51,204 nt of DNA from the NCBI RefSeq assembly GCF_030065885.1, contig NZ_JASJCS010000012.1, positions 1-51,204 on the forward strand. Direction: 5' to 3'. Positions 16,047 to 24,359 of this stretch are shown piece after piece. The notes below the pieces were generated by a model, which was not told where the DNA came from, did no database searches, and saw only the letters and a list, made by a program, of their open reading frames with translations. Origin of the DNA: Ilumatobacter sp. GTDB lineage: Bacteria > Actinomycetota > Acidimicrobiia > Acidimicrobiales > Ilumatobacteraceae. Position numbers and translations under genes: made by a program. How positions within the stretch are numbered: position 1 is the stretch's first letter; each line of letters begins with the position of its first letter.

Positions 16047-16934
16047 ATGGTCGAGGGGCGACGGCGCGGGTGGGCGCTGGCTGCGTTCGGGATGTTGATG
16101 GTCTCGACCGACTCGTTCTTCATCCGCCAGGCCGACTTCGACTCGTGGACCATCGCGTTCGTGTTCGGCGTGGCGTCGACGGTCGTTCTCTCGCTCGTCT
16201 ACGCGTTCACGGCGCCCGAGTCAGCCGTCTCGGCGTTCCGGAGGGCGCCGCGCCCGTTGCTCACCGTGGCCGCGCTGGCCAGCGTCAGCCAGATCTGCTT
16301 CACCGCGGCGGTCAACAACACGAGCGTCGCGAACGTCGTGGTGATCGTGGCCTCGACGCCGATCTTCGCAGCCGTCCTCGCGTGGCTCCTGCTGCGCGAA
16401 CGGACCGACCGGCGCGTCGCGGTGGCGATCGGCGTGACGGTCGTCGGCATCCTGGTCGTCGTCAGCGGATCGTTCGGTGCCCCGACGCTCGACGGCGACC
16501 TCCTCGCACTGCTGGCGATCATCTCGTTCGCGACGAGCGTCGTCGTGTGGCGCCGGCACCCCGAGCTGAGCCGGCCGCTCGCATTGGCGGCGAGCTCCGC
16601 AACCATGGCGCTGATCACCGCACCGCTCGCGTCGATCGGTGATGCCCCGGCGCGCGTCTTCGTCGCGGCCGGACTGATGGGACTCGTGTTCAACCCGATC
16701 GGCCGGGTCGCCTACACGACCGCCACGAGGTTCGCACCGGCTGCCGAGGTGGCGCTCTTCGGGCCGGTCGAGACGGTCGCCGCGACCACCTGGGCGTGGA
16801 TCTTCTTCTCGGAGCGTCCGTCGGCTCGGACCGTGATCGGTGGCGTCATCGTGATCGGCGCCGTGCTCTACGGCACCGTCGGCCGCGGCGCGACGAGGGA
16901 GGCCGCTGCGACGAGTGACCCGGCCACGACCTGA
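16047..16934 (+). CDS. EamA/DMT-family transporter
   Basis: 295 aa integral membrane protein with about ten hydrophobic segments in two EamA halves. The first half includes LTVAALASVSQICFTAAVNNTSVANVVVIVASTPIFAAVLAWLL in overlapping segments, a hallmark of the family where helix 3-4 is followed by helix 5. The second half ends VETVAATTWAWIFFSERPSARTVIGGVIVIGAVLY. Members export amino acids, nucleobases or other metabolites; the substrate here is unknown. ATG 16047 is preferred because the upstream in-frame sequence is not family-like and GATACT lies 6 nt before it. Confidence 0.87.
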   Translation: MVEGRRRGWALAAFGMLMVSTDSFFIRQADFDSWTIAFVFGVASTVVLSLVYAFTAPESAVSAFRRAPRPLLTVAALASVSQICFTAAVNNTSVANVVVIVASTPIFAAVLAWLLLRERTDRRVAVAIGVTVVGILVVVSGSFGAPTLDGDLLALLAIISFATSVVVWRRHPELSRPLALAASSATMALITAPLASIGDAPARVFVAAGLMGLVFNPIGRVAYTTATRFAPAAEVALFGPVETVAATTWAWIFFSERPSARTVIGGVIVIGAVLYGTVGRGATREAAATSDPATT

Positions 16935-16941
16935 CCGGGTC
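16917..16941. terminator. Possible terminator hairpin between convergent EamA and VOC genes
   Basis: GACCCGG (16917-16923) and CCGGGTC (16935-16941) with an 11-nt loop, straddling the EamA stop codon. No T-run. Confidence 0.3.
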
Positions 16942-16958
16942 GCCGGTCGGCGTGCGGG

Positions 16959-17756
16959 TCAGCCCTCGCCGGACTCGGGCTGCATCACCGAGACCGCAGC
17001 GCCCTGCGGGTCCATCATCGCGGCGAAGCGTCCGACGCCGGGGACCGAGATCGGCTCGGCGAGCAGCGCCGCACCGTGCTCCTTGGCGAGCGCCACCGTC
17101 GCATCGCAGTCGTCGACGGCGAAGTAGACGCCCCAGAAGGCGGGCATGCCGTCCATCGGCGGCTTCATCGCACCGGCGATCGACTCCTCGGGGCCCTTGC
17201 CCTCGGTCGAGTAGACGACGTACTCGCCATTCGGCATCGGCATCGTGGTCGCCGTCCATCCGAACACCGCCTCGTAGAACGGCGCCACGGCAGCCGGATC
17301 CGGTGTGATGAGCTCGTTCCAGATCAGGGCGCCGTGCTCGTTGACGACCCCTGCGCCGATGTGGTCCCTCGCCTCCCACATGCAGATCCCGGCGCCGGCG
17401 GGATCGACGATCACCGCCATCCGGCCGGCGTCCATTGCGTCCATCGCCGGCTGCGCCACCTGGCCGCCGGCCGGCTCGACCTTCACAAGGGCCGCGTCGA
17501 GGTCCTCGACGGTGACGTAGCTCGACCAGCACGGCGGCATCCCCGCCTCGGACATCTCCTCGCTCAGCTGCATCATCCCGGCCGCGGCGTCATCACCCTT
17601 GGAGCACATGATGTACGTGCCCCGTTCGCCTGCGGACTGCTCGTCGTAGGACCAACCGAACAGCGCGCCGTAGAACTCCCGCGACGCGGCCGGGTCGGGC
17701 GTGGCGAGGTCGACCCACGACGGCGTCCCGTGGACATAGCTGGTGACCTGAGGCAT
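16959..17756 (-). CDS. Two-domain VOC (glyoxalase/bleomycin-resistance fold) protein
   Basis: 265 aa made of two VOC repeats. The first begins GTPSWVDLATPDPAASREFYGALFGW and the second ALIWNELITPDPAAVAPFYEAVFGW. Each ends with a DP.GA segment (VDPAGAGICMWEA and MDPQGAAVSVMQP). Proteins of this kind bind metals or small hydrophobic ligands and are often called hydroxylase-like or glyoxalase-like. No specific reaction can be assigned. ATG 17756 has GAGAGGAA about 6 nt upstream. The 88-nt gap to the TfoX-like gene suggests a separate transcript. Confidence 0.85.
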   Translation of the reverse strand: MPQVTSYVHGTPSWVDLATPDPAASREFYGALFGWSYDEQSAGERGTYIMCSKGDDAAAGMMQLSEEMSEAGMPPCWSSYVTVEDLDAALVKVEPAGGQVAQPAMDAMDAGRMAVIVDPAGAGICMWEARDHIGAGVVNEHGALIWNELITPDPAAVAPFYEAVFGWTATTMPMPNGEYVVYSTEGKGPEESIAGAMKPPMDGMPAFWGVYFAVDDCDATVALAKEHGAALLAEPISVPGVGRFAAMMDPQGAAVSVMQPESGEG

Positions 17757-17844
17757 GACGGTTCCTCTCAGAGATGGGGTGGGAGTTCGACGCTACTGAG
17801 GGCCAGGAATCGGGGCAAGGGGCCGGTCGCACGACACCGGCCGT

Positions 17845-18168
17845 TCACCTCGGCGCCACGAACTCGACACCTTCGCGGAGCAGCGAGCGCCACCGGCGGC
17901 GATCCCGCTCGGGAACCGACAGCCACTCCTTGAAGACCTTGCCGGCAGGTGCGAACGGCTGGCCGACGCCCTGCTCGATGAGCTCGTCGACGCGCGCTCT
18001 CGGCAGCTTCACGACCATGCCCGAACCCTTGAAGTCGACCAGCCCGAGGAACTCGCCCGACACTCGTGCGCACCGGCCACCCATGATCGTGCCCTCCTCG
18101 ATGCGGCTGTCCTCCAACTGGAGCTCGTCGATGAGCTCCCAGAACACGCTCTCGTCGGTCTGCGGCAT
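17845..18168 (-). CDS. TfoX N-terminal-domain-like small protein
   Basis: 107 aa. The core GGRCARVSGEFLGLVDFKGS followed by GMVVKLPRARVDELIEQGVGQPF resembles the TfoX/Sxy N-terminal domain, where an M.GG..f.v.g.. strand pair precedes a vvKLP..rv.eL segment. TfoX regulates competence in gammaproteobacteria. In actinobacteria such short proteins are of unknown function and often occur next to ArsR/SRPBCC genes. It is the last gene of the ArsR operon, 2 nt after the DUF2461 stop. Confidence 0.6.
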   Translation of the reverse strand: MPQTDESVFWELIDELQLEDSRIEEGTIMGGRCARVSGEFLGLVDFKGSGMVVKLPRARVDELIEQGVGQPFAPAGKVFKEWLSVPERDRRRWRSLLREGVEFVAPR

Positions 18169-18170
18169 GA

Positions 18171-18836
18171 TCAACCTCTCGTGACGTTGGCGACCAGCCA
18201 ACGGTGGACGGGGAGCAGGGCGTCGAGGTGGTCGACGCACCAGTCGGCGAACTCGGGCGCTCCGACCGAGTCGGGCAGGTCGTCGACGAACCGGATCTGG
18301 AAACCGGTGCGGCGGAGCAGGTCGGCCCGCGGGTGGTCGGCGTTCCAGGGCGACGGGACCTTCTTGACCTGGTCGCCGGCGACCTCGGCGCCGCGTCGGT
18401 CGACGAGCGCACCGATCGCCTCGGCGAGCGCTTCGCCGGCGTCACCGCCGACCGCTTCGCGCCACCGGTCGCGCACCTCGGGCGTGAATCCGATGCCGCT
18501 GGCGAACCCGGCCCGGTGGGCGTCGATGCGGATCCACAGGATCGGCGACGTCTTCTTGTCGTCGCCCTCCCAGGTGGTCATCATCGCGTAGTCCTTGTAG
18601 CGGGGCGCGCCCGGGCCCGCGAACCGCAAGTCGTTGTGGAGCGGCGAGACCGACCCGCGGGCAGCGACGGTCAGCTCGGCGTCGAGACGGTCGGCGACCT
18701 GGGCGATCAAGGCCGCCGCCGGCTTGGTCAGGCCGGCACCGAGCTGGGCCTTGTGTGCGCCGTAGGTCTCTGCGTCCCAGGTCGAGAGCTGGTCGAGCAG
18801 CGCGACCGCGTCGGGGTCGAAGCCGGTGAAGGTCAC
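18171..18836 (-). CDS. DUF2461 family protein
   Basis: 221 aa. It begins FTGFDPDAVALLDQLSTWDAETYGAHK and contains SVSPLHNDLRFAGPGAPRYKDYAMM, SPILWIRIDAHRAGFASGIGF and PSPWNADHPRADLLRRTGFQ. This matches the DUF2461 layout (F.gf.p.a..fl..L..n....w, then R..RD.RF..dk.PYK). Function is unknown in the whole family. GTG 18836 overlaps the SRPBCC stop by 4 nt (GTGA), so translation is coupled. Confidence 0.75.
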   Translation of the reverse strand: MTFTGFDPDAVALLDQLSTWDAETYGAHKAQLGAGLTKPAAALIAQVADRLDAELTVAARGSVSPLHNDLRFAGPGAPRYKDYAMMTTWEGDDKKTSPILWIRIDAHRAGFASGIGFTPEVRDRWREAVGGDAGEALAEAIGALVDRRGAEVAGDQVKKVPSPWNADHPRADLLRRTGFQIRFVDDLPDSVGAPEFADWCVDHLDALLPVHRWLVANVTRG

Positions 18837-19243
18837 GTCGACACCGCCGACGCCCGCGCGGCGAGACGCTCGATGAACATCGTCCAGCCCTCGGTGTGCT
18901 GCGCGGCCATCTCGGCGGTCAGACCCTCGTGGCGGACTCGTACCCTCGTCGCTGCGTCGAGGGCGTCGAGCTCGATCGTGACGACGCTGCTGCCGCGCGG
19001 CACCGGGAAGCCACCCCGCTCCCATCCGAAGGTGAACACCAGGCGCCGCATCGGTGTGACCTCACGGATCTCACCGGCGACCACCCAGCCGCTGTCGTGC
19101 GTCCAGCGGATGGCGCCACCGGGCCGGAGATCGACCTCGGCCTCGATCGACATCCACTGGTTGAGGCCCTCGGCCGAGCTCAGCAGCGGCCACACGACGT
19201 CGACGGGAGCCTCGATCACTCGGTCGCAGGTGGCGAGGTTCAC
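18833..19243 (-). CDS. SRPBCC/AHSA1-family protein
   Basis: 136 aa. It begins VIEAPVDVVWPLLSSAEGLNQWM, the START/Bet v1-like opening (i.Ap.e.VW..ltd...l..W), and has VDLRPGGAIRWTH, VVAGEIREVTPMRRLVFTFGW and the C-terminal helix HTEGWTMFIERLAARA. The fold binds hydrophobic ligands. AHSA1-like genes are often paired with ArsR regulators, as here: GTG 19243 overlaps the ArsR stop by 4 nt. The ligand is unknown. Confidence 0.87.
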   Translation of the reverse strand: MNLATCDRVIEAPVDVVWPLLSSAEGLNQWMSIEAEVDLRPGGAIRWTHDSGWVVAGEIREVTPMRRLVFTFGWERGGFPVPRGSSVVTIELDALDAATRVRVRHEGLTAEMAAQHTEGWTMFIERLAARASAVST

Positions 19244-19563
19244 GACGCTGCGCTCCGCCGCGCGGCACGACGCTCGGCGACGTCGGCCAGCACGTCGAGG
19301 TTCTTCGACCAGTAGTCCTCGAAGAACCGTTGCGCCTCTCGCAAGGCAGCATGATCGGCCCGGTACAGCCGGCAGCGACCGCGCTGCTCGACCGACACCA
19401 GCCCGGCCTCCCGCAGCACGCCGAGATGCTGGCTCGTGGCGGGCTGCGACGCGCCGACGCTCGAGGCGAGGTCGCCGACCGTGCGAGCGTCGTCACGGAC
19501 GATCCGCAGCAGCCGCCGCCGGGTGGGGTTCGCCAGGGCTCGGAATCGCTCGTCCTCGGACAC
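19240..19563 (-). CDS. ArsR-family transcriptional regulator
   Basis: 107 aa from GTG 19563 (110 aa from ATG 19572). A winged helix-turn-helix is clear: RFRALANPTRRRLLRIVRDDARTVGDLASSVGASQPATSQHLGVLREAGLV in successive helices, with the wing VSVEQRGRCRLYRAD. There is no metal-binding ELCVCD-type motif, so it is probably not a metal sensor. It heads an operon with SRPBCC, DUF2461 and TfoX-like genes and likely represses it. GTG 19563 is chosen because TTATAT lies 7 nt upstream and overlaps the ATG at 19572. Confidence 0.87.
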   Translation of the reverse strand: MSEDERFRALANPTRRRLLRIVRDDARTVGDLASSVGASQPATSQHLGVLREAGLVSVEQRGRCRLYRADHAALREAQRFFEDYWSKNLDVLADVAERRAARRSAAS

Positions 19564-19570
19564 GCACGAC

Positions 19571-19600
19571 ATATAAGCAGACGCGCATACTTGACCGCAA
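19571..19600 (-). promoter_or_regulatory. Promoter of the ArsR operon
   Basis: On the minus strand, TTGCGG (19600-19595) and TTATAT (19576-19571) are separated by 18 nt (17 nt to CTTATA). The predicted transcription start falls at about GTG 19563, so the mRNA would be leaderless. This is the most AT-rich spot in the neighbourhood. Confidence 0.5.
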
Positions 19601-19628
19601 CGTCGGATCGGGCCGGCGCGTCAGCTGC

Positions 19629-22154
19629 CTACTTGTCGAGCACGACAGCGACCTGGGCCGTGTCGACGGGGACCGAGGCGCCATGCGCCGGGTCGTCGTC
19701 GGCCGACGTGCCTCGACCCAGCCAGTCGGCTGCGAACGATCCCGGCGGCGCCGGCTCGGCGAAGTAGAAGCCCTGGAAGTGCTCGACGCCCGCATCGCCG
19801 AGCAACTCGACCTGGGCGGCGAGCTCGACGCCCTCGCCGACGACCAACATCCCCAGGTCGCGACAGAGCCCGACGATGGCGGTCATCGCCGTGACGGTCC
19901 GATCACCGTTCGAGGCACCTGCGTCGCGGAGCCACCGGCGGTCGATCTTGGCGATCTGGGCGTTCACGTCGACCAACCGGTCGACGTTCGAATGCGTGAG
20001 GCCGACGTCGTCGACGGCGATCGACACGCCCACGGCACCCAACTCCTGGATCAGGCCCGGGTCGATCGATCGCGTCTCCTCCGAGATCTCGACGACGATG
20101 CGGCGCAGATCGATGCCGACGTCGGTGGCCTCGGCGACCATGAAGTCGACCAGCCCGGCGTCGCGCGTAGACGCGCCCGACAGGTTGACGGACAGCCTGA
20201 ACTCGTCGGGTACCGAGCGCTCAGCGATCCATGTGGCGAGATGCGCGAACGAGAGCGCGATCACCCGCCGGTCGAGCATCGAGCCGAGGTACATGTCCTG
20301 GATCGCCGGCAGGTACTCGGCCGGCGACGCGAGCGAACCGTCGAGCGATCGCATCCGCACCAGCGCCTCGGCTCCGCACACGATCGGGTCGGCCCCGCCG
20401 GCCGTCGTCACGATCGGCTGGTACCAGACCTCGATCCGGTCCTCGGCCAGCGCGACCTCGACCGCCCTGAGCGTGCGCGACGAGACCACCCGCATACCAC
20501 GACCGGCCTGCTTCTCACGGAACATCGCAGCATCGGCCTCGTAGAGCACGTCGAGCGACCGGCTGCCGGGGCGGGCGTCCGATCGACCGATGCTCGCTCG
20601 CACGATGTGCCGCCCGACGCTGGTCTCGATCGGGTCTTCGAGGAGCTGTTCGATGCGGACCGCGACTGCGTCGGCGTCGGCGGCGGGGGAGCCCCGCAGG
20701 GCGACCACGAACTCGTCGCCGCCCCATCGCGCCACGAGCCCGTCGCCGGCCGCGTCGCGGAGCAGGCCCGCGACGGCGACCAGCACGTCGTCACCCACCT
20801 GGTGGCCGAACGTGTCGTTGACGGTCTTGAAGCCGTCGAGGTCGACGAAGAGGATGCTGAGATCGGTCCCACCGTCGGCGTCGAACTCGTCGAGCATCTC
20901 GGCCAGACGCTTGCGGTTCAGCAGCCCGGTGAGGTCGTCGTGGCTGGCCTGCCGCCAGAGCTGCTGCTCGGCTGCGCTGCGGATCGCGATGTCCTCGGCG
21001 AGATCGGCGGCGAGGCGATCGATGCCACGCGCCATCTCGCCGATCTCGTCGGAGCGGTGATCGTCGATCCGCGACTCGTACTCGCCGTCGGCGACGCGGC
21101 GCGCTGCCCGAGCGGTGCGTTGCAGGCGGTGGCCGAGCGGCCGCAGCAGCAAGGCCCAGCCGAGGATCACGACTGCGGCCAGCCCGACGCCGGTGAAGAG
21201 GAGCAGCTCGCGCAGCTGCTCGATCGGCTGGTCGGCCTCGTCGGCATCGATCTTCACGACCAGACCCCAACCGGTCTGCTCGATCGTCTCGATCGCGAGG
21301 ATCGATTCGACCTGGCGGTAGTCGCCGGCCCGGACGACCCGGCCGCCCGGCGACTCGAGCGCCTGGTTGATCGGCAGGCCCTTCTCCCTCGGGACGACCT
21401 TCTCGAACGCCGAGTCGCGCTCGAACCGCAGGAGCGAGATGAACTCGGCATTGCCGTCGCGGTCCGGCTGCGCGATGTGCGCCTCGGTCGTCTCGCCTGC
21501 TTCCTCGTGCTCGAGCAGCAGGTCGGTGATCGGCGCGAGCCGGAGCTCGATGACCGTGGCGCCGACGACGTCGCCGGCGGCATCGAAGATCGGCGTGGCC
21601 ACACCGACGCGCTCGTCGCCGTCCGCAGCCCGGAAGGCGTTGCCGAACTGCGTCCGGCCCGACTCGATCACCCGCCCGATCAGGGTCTCGTCGTACGGCT
21701 GCCAGCCGAAGTTGGACGTGGTCCCCAGGATCTCCTCGTCGGGACCGACGATCCGAACCGCCAACGCGTCCGAGCCGCTCGAGCCGGCCTTGCGCTGCAT
21801 CGCGACGACCAACTCGTCGAGCGGCCGTTCGGCGAACGCGTCGATCACCGCGAACCCGTCGACGCCGCCGATCACGTCCGCAGGCTCGCCGGGCTCCGCG
21901 CGGGCGGCGACCACCCCGGCGGTGAACGCCATCACGTGGGGGCCGGACGCCAACGACTCGGCCTCGCGGCCGTAGCCGTCGAGTACGTCGCCGACGCGAG
22001 CGGCTTCGAGCCGGCGGATGTTGGCCAGGTCGACGGCGACGCGCTCGTCGATCCGATCGCCGGCGAGGTCGACCGCCACCCAACCCGCGATCGCGATCGG
22101 GACGAGCACCAGCACGAGCCATGCCACCATCCGAGCGCGAACGTCGAACTTCAT
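19629..22154 (-). CDS. Membrane GGDEF-EAL protein (c-di-GMP turnover)
   Basis: 841 aa. TM1 (about 8-30), a large extracytoplasmic sensor region (31-315, likely Cache-like), TM2 (about 318-338), HAMP (to about 390), GGDEF domain (motif GGDEF at 478-482 in RWGGDEFV) and EAL domain (EALVR from 596). The cyclase motif is intact, but an RxxD inhibitory site is not evident. The EAL domain keeps NLS, EISE, the Asp pair, KID, EGVE and QGF. Loop 6 reads DDVGLTHS instead of the usual DDFGTGYS, which may lower phosphodiesterase activity. It probably makes or degrades c-di-GMP in response to an external signal. ATG 22154 is 84 nt from the divergent LigD-type gene. Confidence 0.92.
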   Translation of the reverse strand: MKFDVRARMVAWLVLVLVPIAIAGWVAVDLAGDRIDERVAVDLANIRRLEAARVGDVLDGYGREAESLASGPHVMAFTAGVVAARAEPGEPADVIGGVDGFAVIDAFAERPLDELVVAMQRKAGSSGSDALAVRIVGPDEEILGTTSNFGWQPYDETLIGRVIESGRTQFGNAFRAADGDERVGVATPIFDAAGDVVGATVIELRLAPITDLLLEHEEAGETTEAHIAQPDRDGNAEFISLLRFERDSAFEKVVPREKGLPINQALESPGGRVVRAGDYRQVESILAIETIEQTGWGLVVKIDADEADQPIEQLRELLLFTGVGLAAVVILGWALLLRPLGHRLQRTARAARRVADGEYESRIDDHRSDEIGEMARGIDRLAADLAEDIAIRSAAEQQLWRQASHDDLTGLLNRKRLAEMLDEFDADGGTDLSILFVDLDGFKTVNDTFGHQVGDDVLVAVAGLLRDAAGDGLVARWGGDEFVVALRGSPAADADAVAVRIEQLLEDPIETSVGRHIVRASIGRSDARPGSRSLDVLYEADAAMFREKQAGRGMRVVSSRTLRAVEVALAEDRIEVWYQPIVTTAGGADPIVCGAEALVRMRSLDGSLASPAEYLPAIQDMYLGSMLDRRVIALSFAHLATWIAERSVPDEFRLSVNLSGASTRDAGLVDFMVAEATDVGIDLRRIVVEISEETRSIDPGLIQELGAVGVSIAVDDVGLTHSNVDRLVDVNAQIAKIDRRWLRDAGASNGDRTVTAMTAIVGLCRDLGMLVVGEGVELAAQVELLGDAGVEHFQGFYFAEPAPPGSFAADWLGRGTSADDDPAHGASVPVDTAQVAVVLDK

Positions 22155-22226
22155 CACGTCCTGCTTCGGCACCTGGGGCGACGTACTTGAGGGATTCTTG
22201 ACGAATCGCACGAACGGCGGGCTGGC

Positions 22227-22232
22227 TAACGT
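22227..22232 (+). promoter_or_regulatory. Putative -10 element of the LigD-type gene
   Basis: TAACGT, 6 nt before ATG 22239, consistent with a leaderless mRNA. Confidence 0.4.
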
Positions 22233-22238
22233 CGCAGC

Positions 22239-23267
22239 ATGGCCGCGCGCGGTGCCGAGCACGGGGAGCCGGTGGAGCTGGTCGCCGAGGGGCAGCCGGT
22301 CAGCATCACCAACCCGAACAAGGTGTTCTTCCCCAAGCTCGGCCTCACCAAGCTCGACCTCGCCAACTACTACCTCGCCGTCGGCCCGGCGCTCATGCGG
22401 TGGATCCGCAATCGGCCGGTGCTGCTCGAGCGCTACCCCAACGGCGTCGGCGAGAAGTCCTTCTACCAGAAGCGGATCCCCGAGTCGGCGCCCAGCTGGC
22501 TGAGCACGACGACGGTGATGACGATCAACGGCACGCCCTCGCGAGCGCTGGTCATCAACGACCTCGCGCACGTGCTGTGGGCCGCCAACATGGGGGTGCT
22601 CGGCCTGCACGTGTGGCAGTACACCGCCGACAAGCCGCAGTGGTCGGACGAGCTGCGTATCGACCTCGACCCCTCGCCCGGCCAGACGTTCGACGCCATC
22701 CGCGAGGCAGCGATGCTGACGCGCCTCTACTTCGCCGAACGCGGCATCACCTCGTACGTGAAGACCACCGGCAGCAAGGGCATGCACGTCTACGCGCGGG
22801 TGGCCGACGGGTACGACAGCTTCGCCGTGCGCGCCGCCTCGGTGACCGTCGCACGGGAGCTCGCCCGCGAGCACCCGCACCTGTTCACCGACCAGTGGTG
22901 GAAGGAGCTGCGCGACGGCAAGGTCTTCGTCGACTTCAACCAGAACGCGCCGCACAAGAACGTGTTCGGGGCCTGGGGCGTGCGGGCTCGCGTCGGCGCC
23001 CAGGTGTCCACGCCGATCGAGTGGGACGAGCTGATGGACGTGCAGCCCGACGAGCTGACGATGCTCACCGTGCCCGACCGGCTCGCCGACCGCGGCGACC
23101 CGTGGGAGCACATGAACGACGAGCCGCAGGACATCGCCCCGCTCGTCGAGCAGTTCGCCGAGGACCTCGCCGCCGGCATCCCCGACGCGCCGTGGCCGCC
23201 GGTCTACCCGAAGATGCCCAACGAGGCGCCCAGGGTGCAGCCCAGCCGGGCCAAGAAGACCGAGTGA
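22239..23267 (+). CDS. Stand-alone LigD-type primase-polymerase domain protein
   Basis: 342 aa corresponding to the polymerase (archaeo-eukaryotic primase) module of the non-homologous end-joining enzyme LigD. Visible are ITNPNKVFFPKLGLTKLDLANYY spread over residues 25-45, RPVLLERYPNGVGEKSFYQK, the metal-binding pair in IDLDPSP, and KTTGSKGMHVYARV. In bacterial NHEJ this module adds (ribo)nucleotides at broken ends. No ligase, nuclease domain or Ku gene is nearby, so it is a free-standing polymerase subunit or acts in another repair path. It starts at ATG 22239. Confidence 0.9.
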   Translation: MAARGAEHGEPVELVAEGQPVSITNPNKVFFPKLGLTKLDLANYYLAVGPALMRWIRNRPVLLERYPNGVGEKSFYQKRIPESAPSWLSTTTVMTINGTPSRALVINDLAHVLWAANMGVLGLHVWQYTADKPQWSDELRIDLDPSPGQTFDAIREAAMLTRLYFAERGITSYVKTTGSKGMHVYARVADGYDSFAVRAASVTVARELAREHPHLFTDQWWKELRDGKVFVDFNQNAPHKNVFGAWGVRARVGAQVSTPIEWDELMDVQPDELTMLTVPDRLADRGDPWEHMNDEPQDIAPLVEQFAEDLAAGIPDAPWPPVYPKMPNEAPRVQPSRAKKTE

Positions 23268-23273
23268 CCAGCA

Positions 23274-24131
23274 ATGTGGATCGAGCTCGACAGCGACCGG
23301 ATCCTCCCGGCGACGACAGTCACCGGCACGCTGCACGACGCGCCGCGCGGCGGCGCCGAGGTCACGATTGCGGTACTGACGACGAACTCGTTCCACGAGC
23401 GGGTGCACGAGATCGGCACCACCCATGTGCACGCTGGCCGGTTCGAGCTCGCCGCGCCGCAGTGGCCGCTGACGGCGGCCGGCCCATTCCTCCGCTCGCG
23501 GTGGTGGGTCGAGGCGGTGAGCCCCGACGGCGACGACTACACCCGAGCCGACTTCGACCTCGTGCCGGACGGGGTCGAGATCGAGTGCCTCGGCAACGAC
23601 GACCTCGACGCAACTCCGCGCCGTCTGCAGCAGACGCTCCTGGCGGTGATCGCCCGGTTCGGGCCGACCCGCCGCCGCACGCTGCTCGGCCGCGTTCGCT
23701 ACCGGGTCGACGCCGATCAGCACCGCCTGCGCTGCACGGTCGCGATCGACCCGCCGGGCGGTCACCCGCCGGAGGGGCTCGAGGTGACGGCGGAGCTGGT
23801 GGTCGTCGAGTCCGCCAAGCGACGGCGCGCCAGCCTCTACGACGAGGTGCGCGAGGAGATCGTGATCCAGCGGCCGACGACGCTCGGTCGGGGCGACGAC
23901 CTGCGATGGCACGGCGTGATCGACCTCAGCGACGTGATCGCTGAGCTCCCGCTGTCGTGCACGAACCGCGACGGTCCGCTCTCGTGGGCCGTCACGTGGG
24001 CCGTCAAGATCGTCGTCGACGCACCGGGGGCGGCCAAGAGGACCAAGCCCATGTTCCTGCTCGCCTACCCGGCGGGGCTCCCGCGCGACGTCGGCGCCCA
24101 GCACGTCGACGCGCCCGCAGCCGCGCGCTGA
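23274..24131 (+). CDS. Hypothetical protein following the LigD-type gene
   Basis: 285 aa, not recognised with confidence. It is rich in beta-strand-like segments without membrane helices or a signal peptide. The opening LDSDRILPATTVTGTLHDAP is faintly like arrestin/Spo0M-type sandwich proteins, in which a P/G-rich turn precedes the V.G.v strand. A basic stretch (SAKRRRASLYDEV) lies near residue 185. ATG 23274 is 6 nt after the LigD-type stop, so the two genes are probably co-transcribed. A role connected to that polymerase is possible but unproven. Confidence 0.6.
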   Translation: MWIELDSDRILPATTVTGTLHDAPRGGAEVTIAVLTTNSFHERVHEIGTTHVHAGRFELAAPQWPLTAAGPFLRSRWWVEAVSPDGDDYTRADFDLVPDGVEIECLGNDDLDATPRRLQQTLLAVIARFGPTRRRTLLGRVRYRVDADQHRLRCTVAIDPPGGHPPEGLEVTAELVVVESAKRRRASLYDEVREEIVIQRPTTLGRGDDLRWHGVIDLSDVIAELPLSCTNRDGPLSWAVTWAVKIVVDAPGAAKRTKPMFLLAYPAGLPRDVGAQHVDAPAAAR

Positions 24132-24359
24132 CGCGGGCCACGGTCGACGCCACCAACACCTTCGAGCGGGTGCTTCCCGATCCGGCCGAGCACTCCGGTG
24201 ATCGACGCCAGGTCCTCGACCGCCGGGCCGATCGGGTCCGGCGGCACAGCGTCCGGTCCGTGGCTTGGGCCGGTCACAGGGTCGACCGTACGCTCGTGGT
24301 GAGGCGTCGACGCCCGGTCGGGCGATCGGGCCGATGACGCACCACGCGGGAGGTTGACG
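24132..24359. other. 228-nt intergenic stretch before the phosphatase gene
   Basis: No gene, RNA or strong repeat was recognised. Its last bases hold the Shine-Dalgarno sequence GGGAGG (24347-24352) of the downstream gene. Confidence 0.4.

Noticed and set aside
18204..22190. Plus-strand open frame of over 1300 codons
   Set aside because: Antisense to the ArsR operon and the GGDEF-EAL gene, with low-complexity R/D/G/A composition and no recognisable domain.
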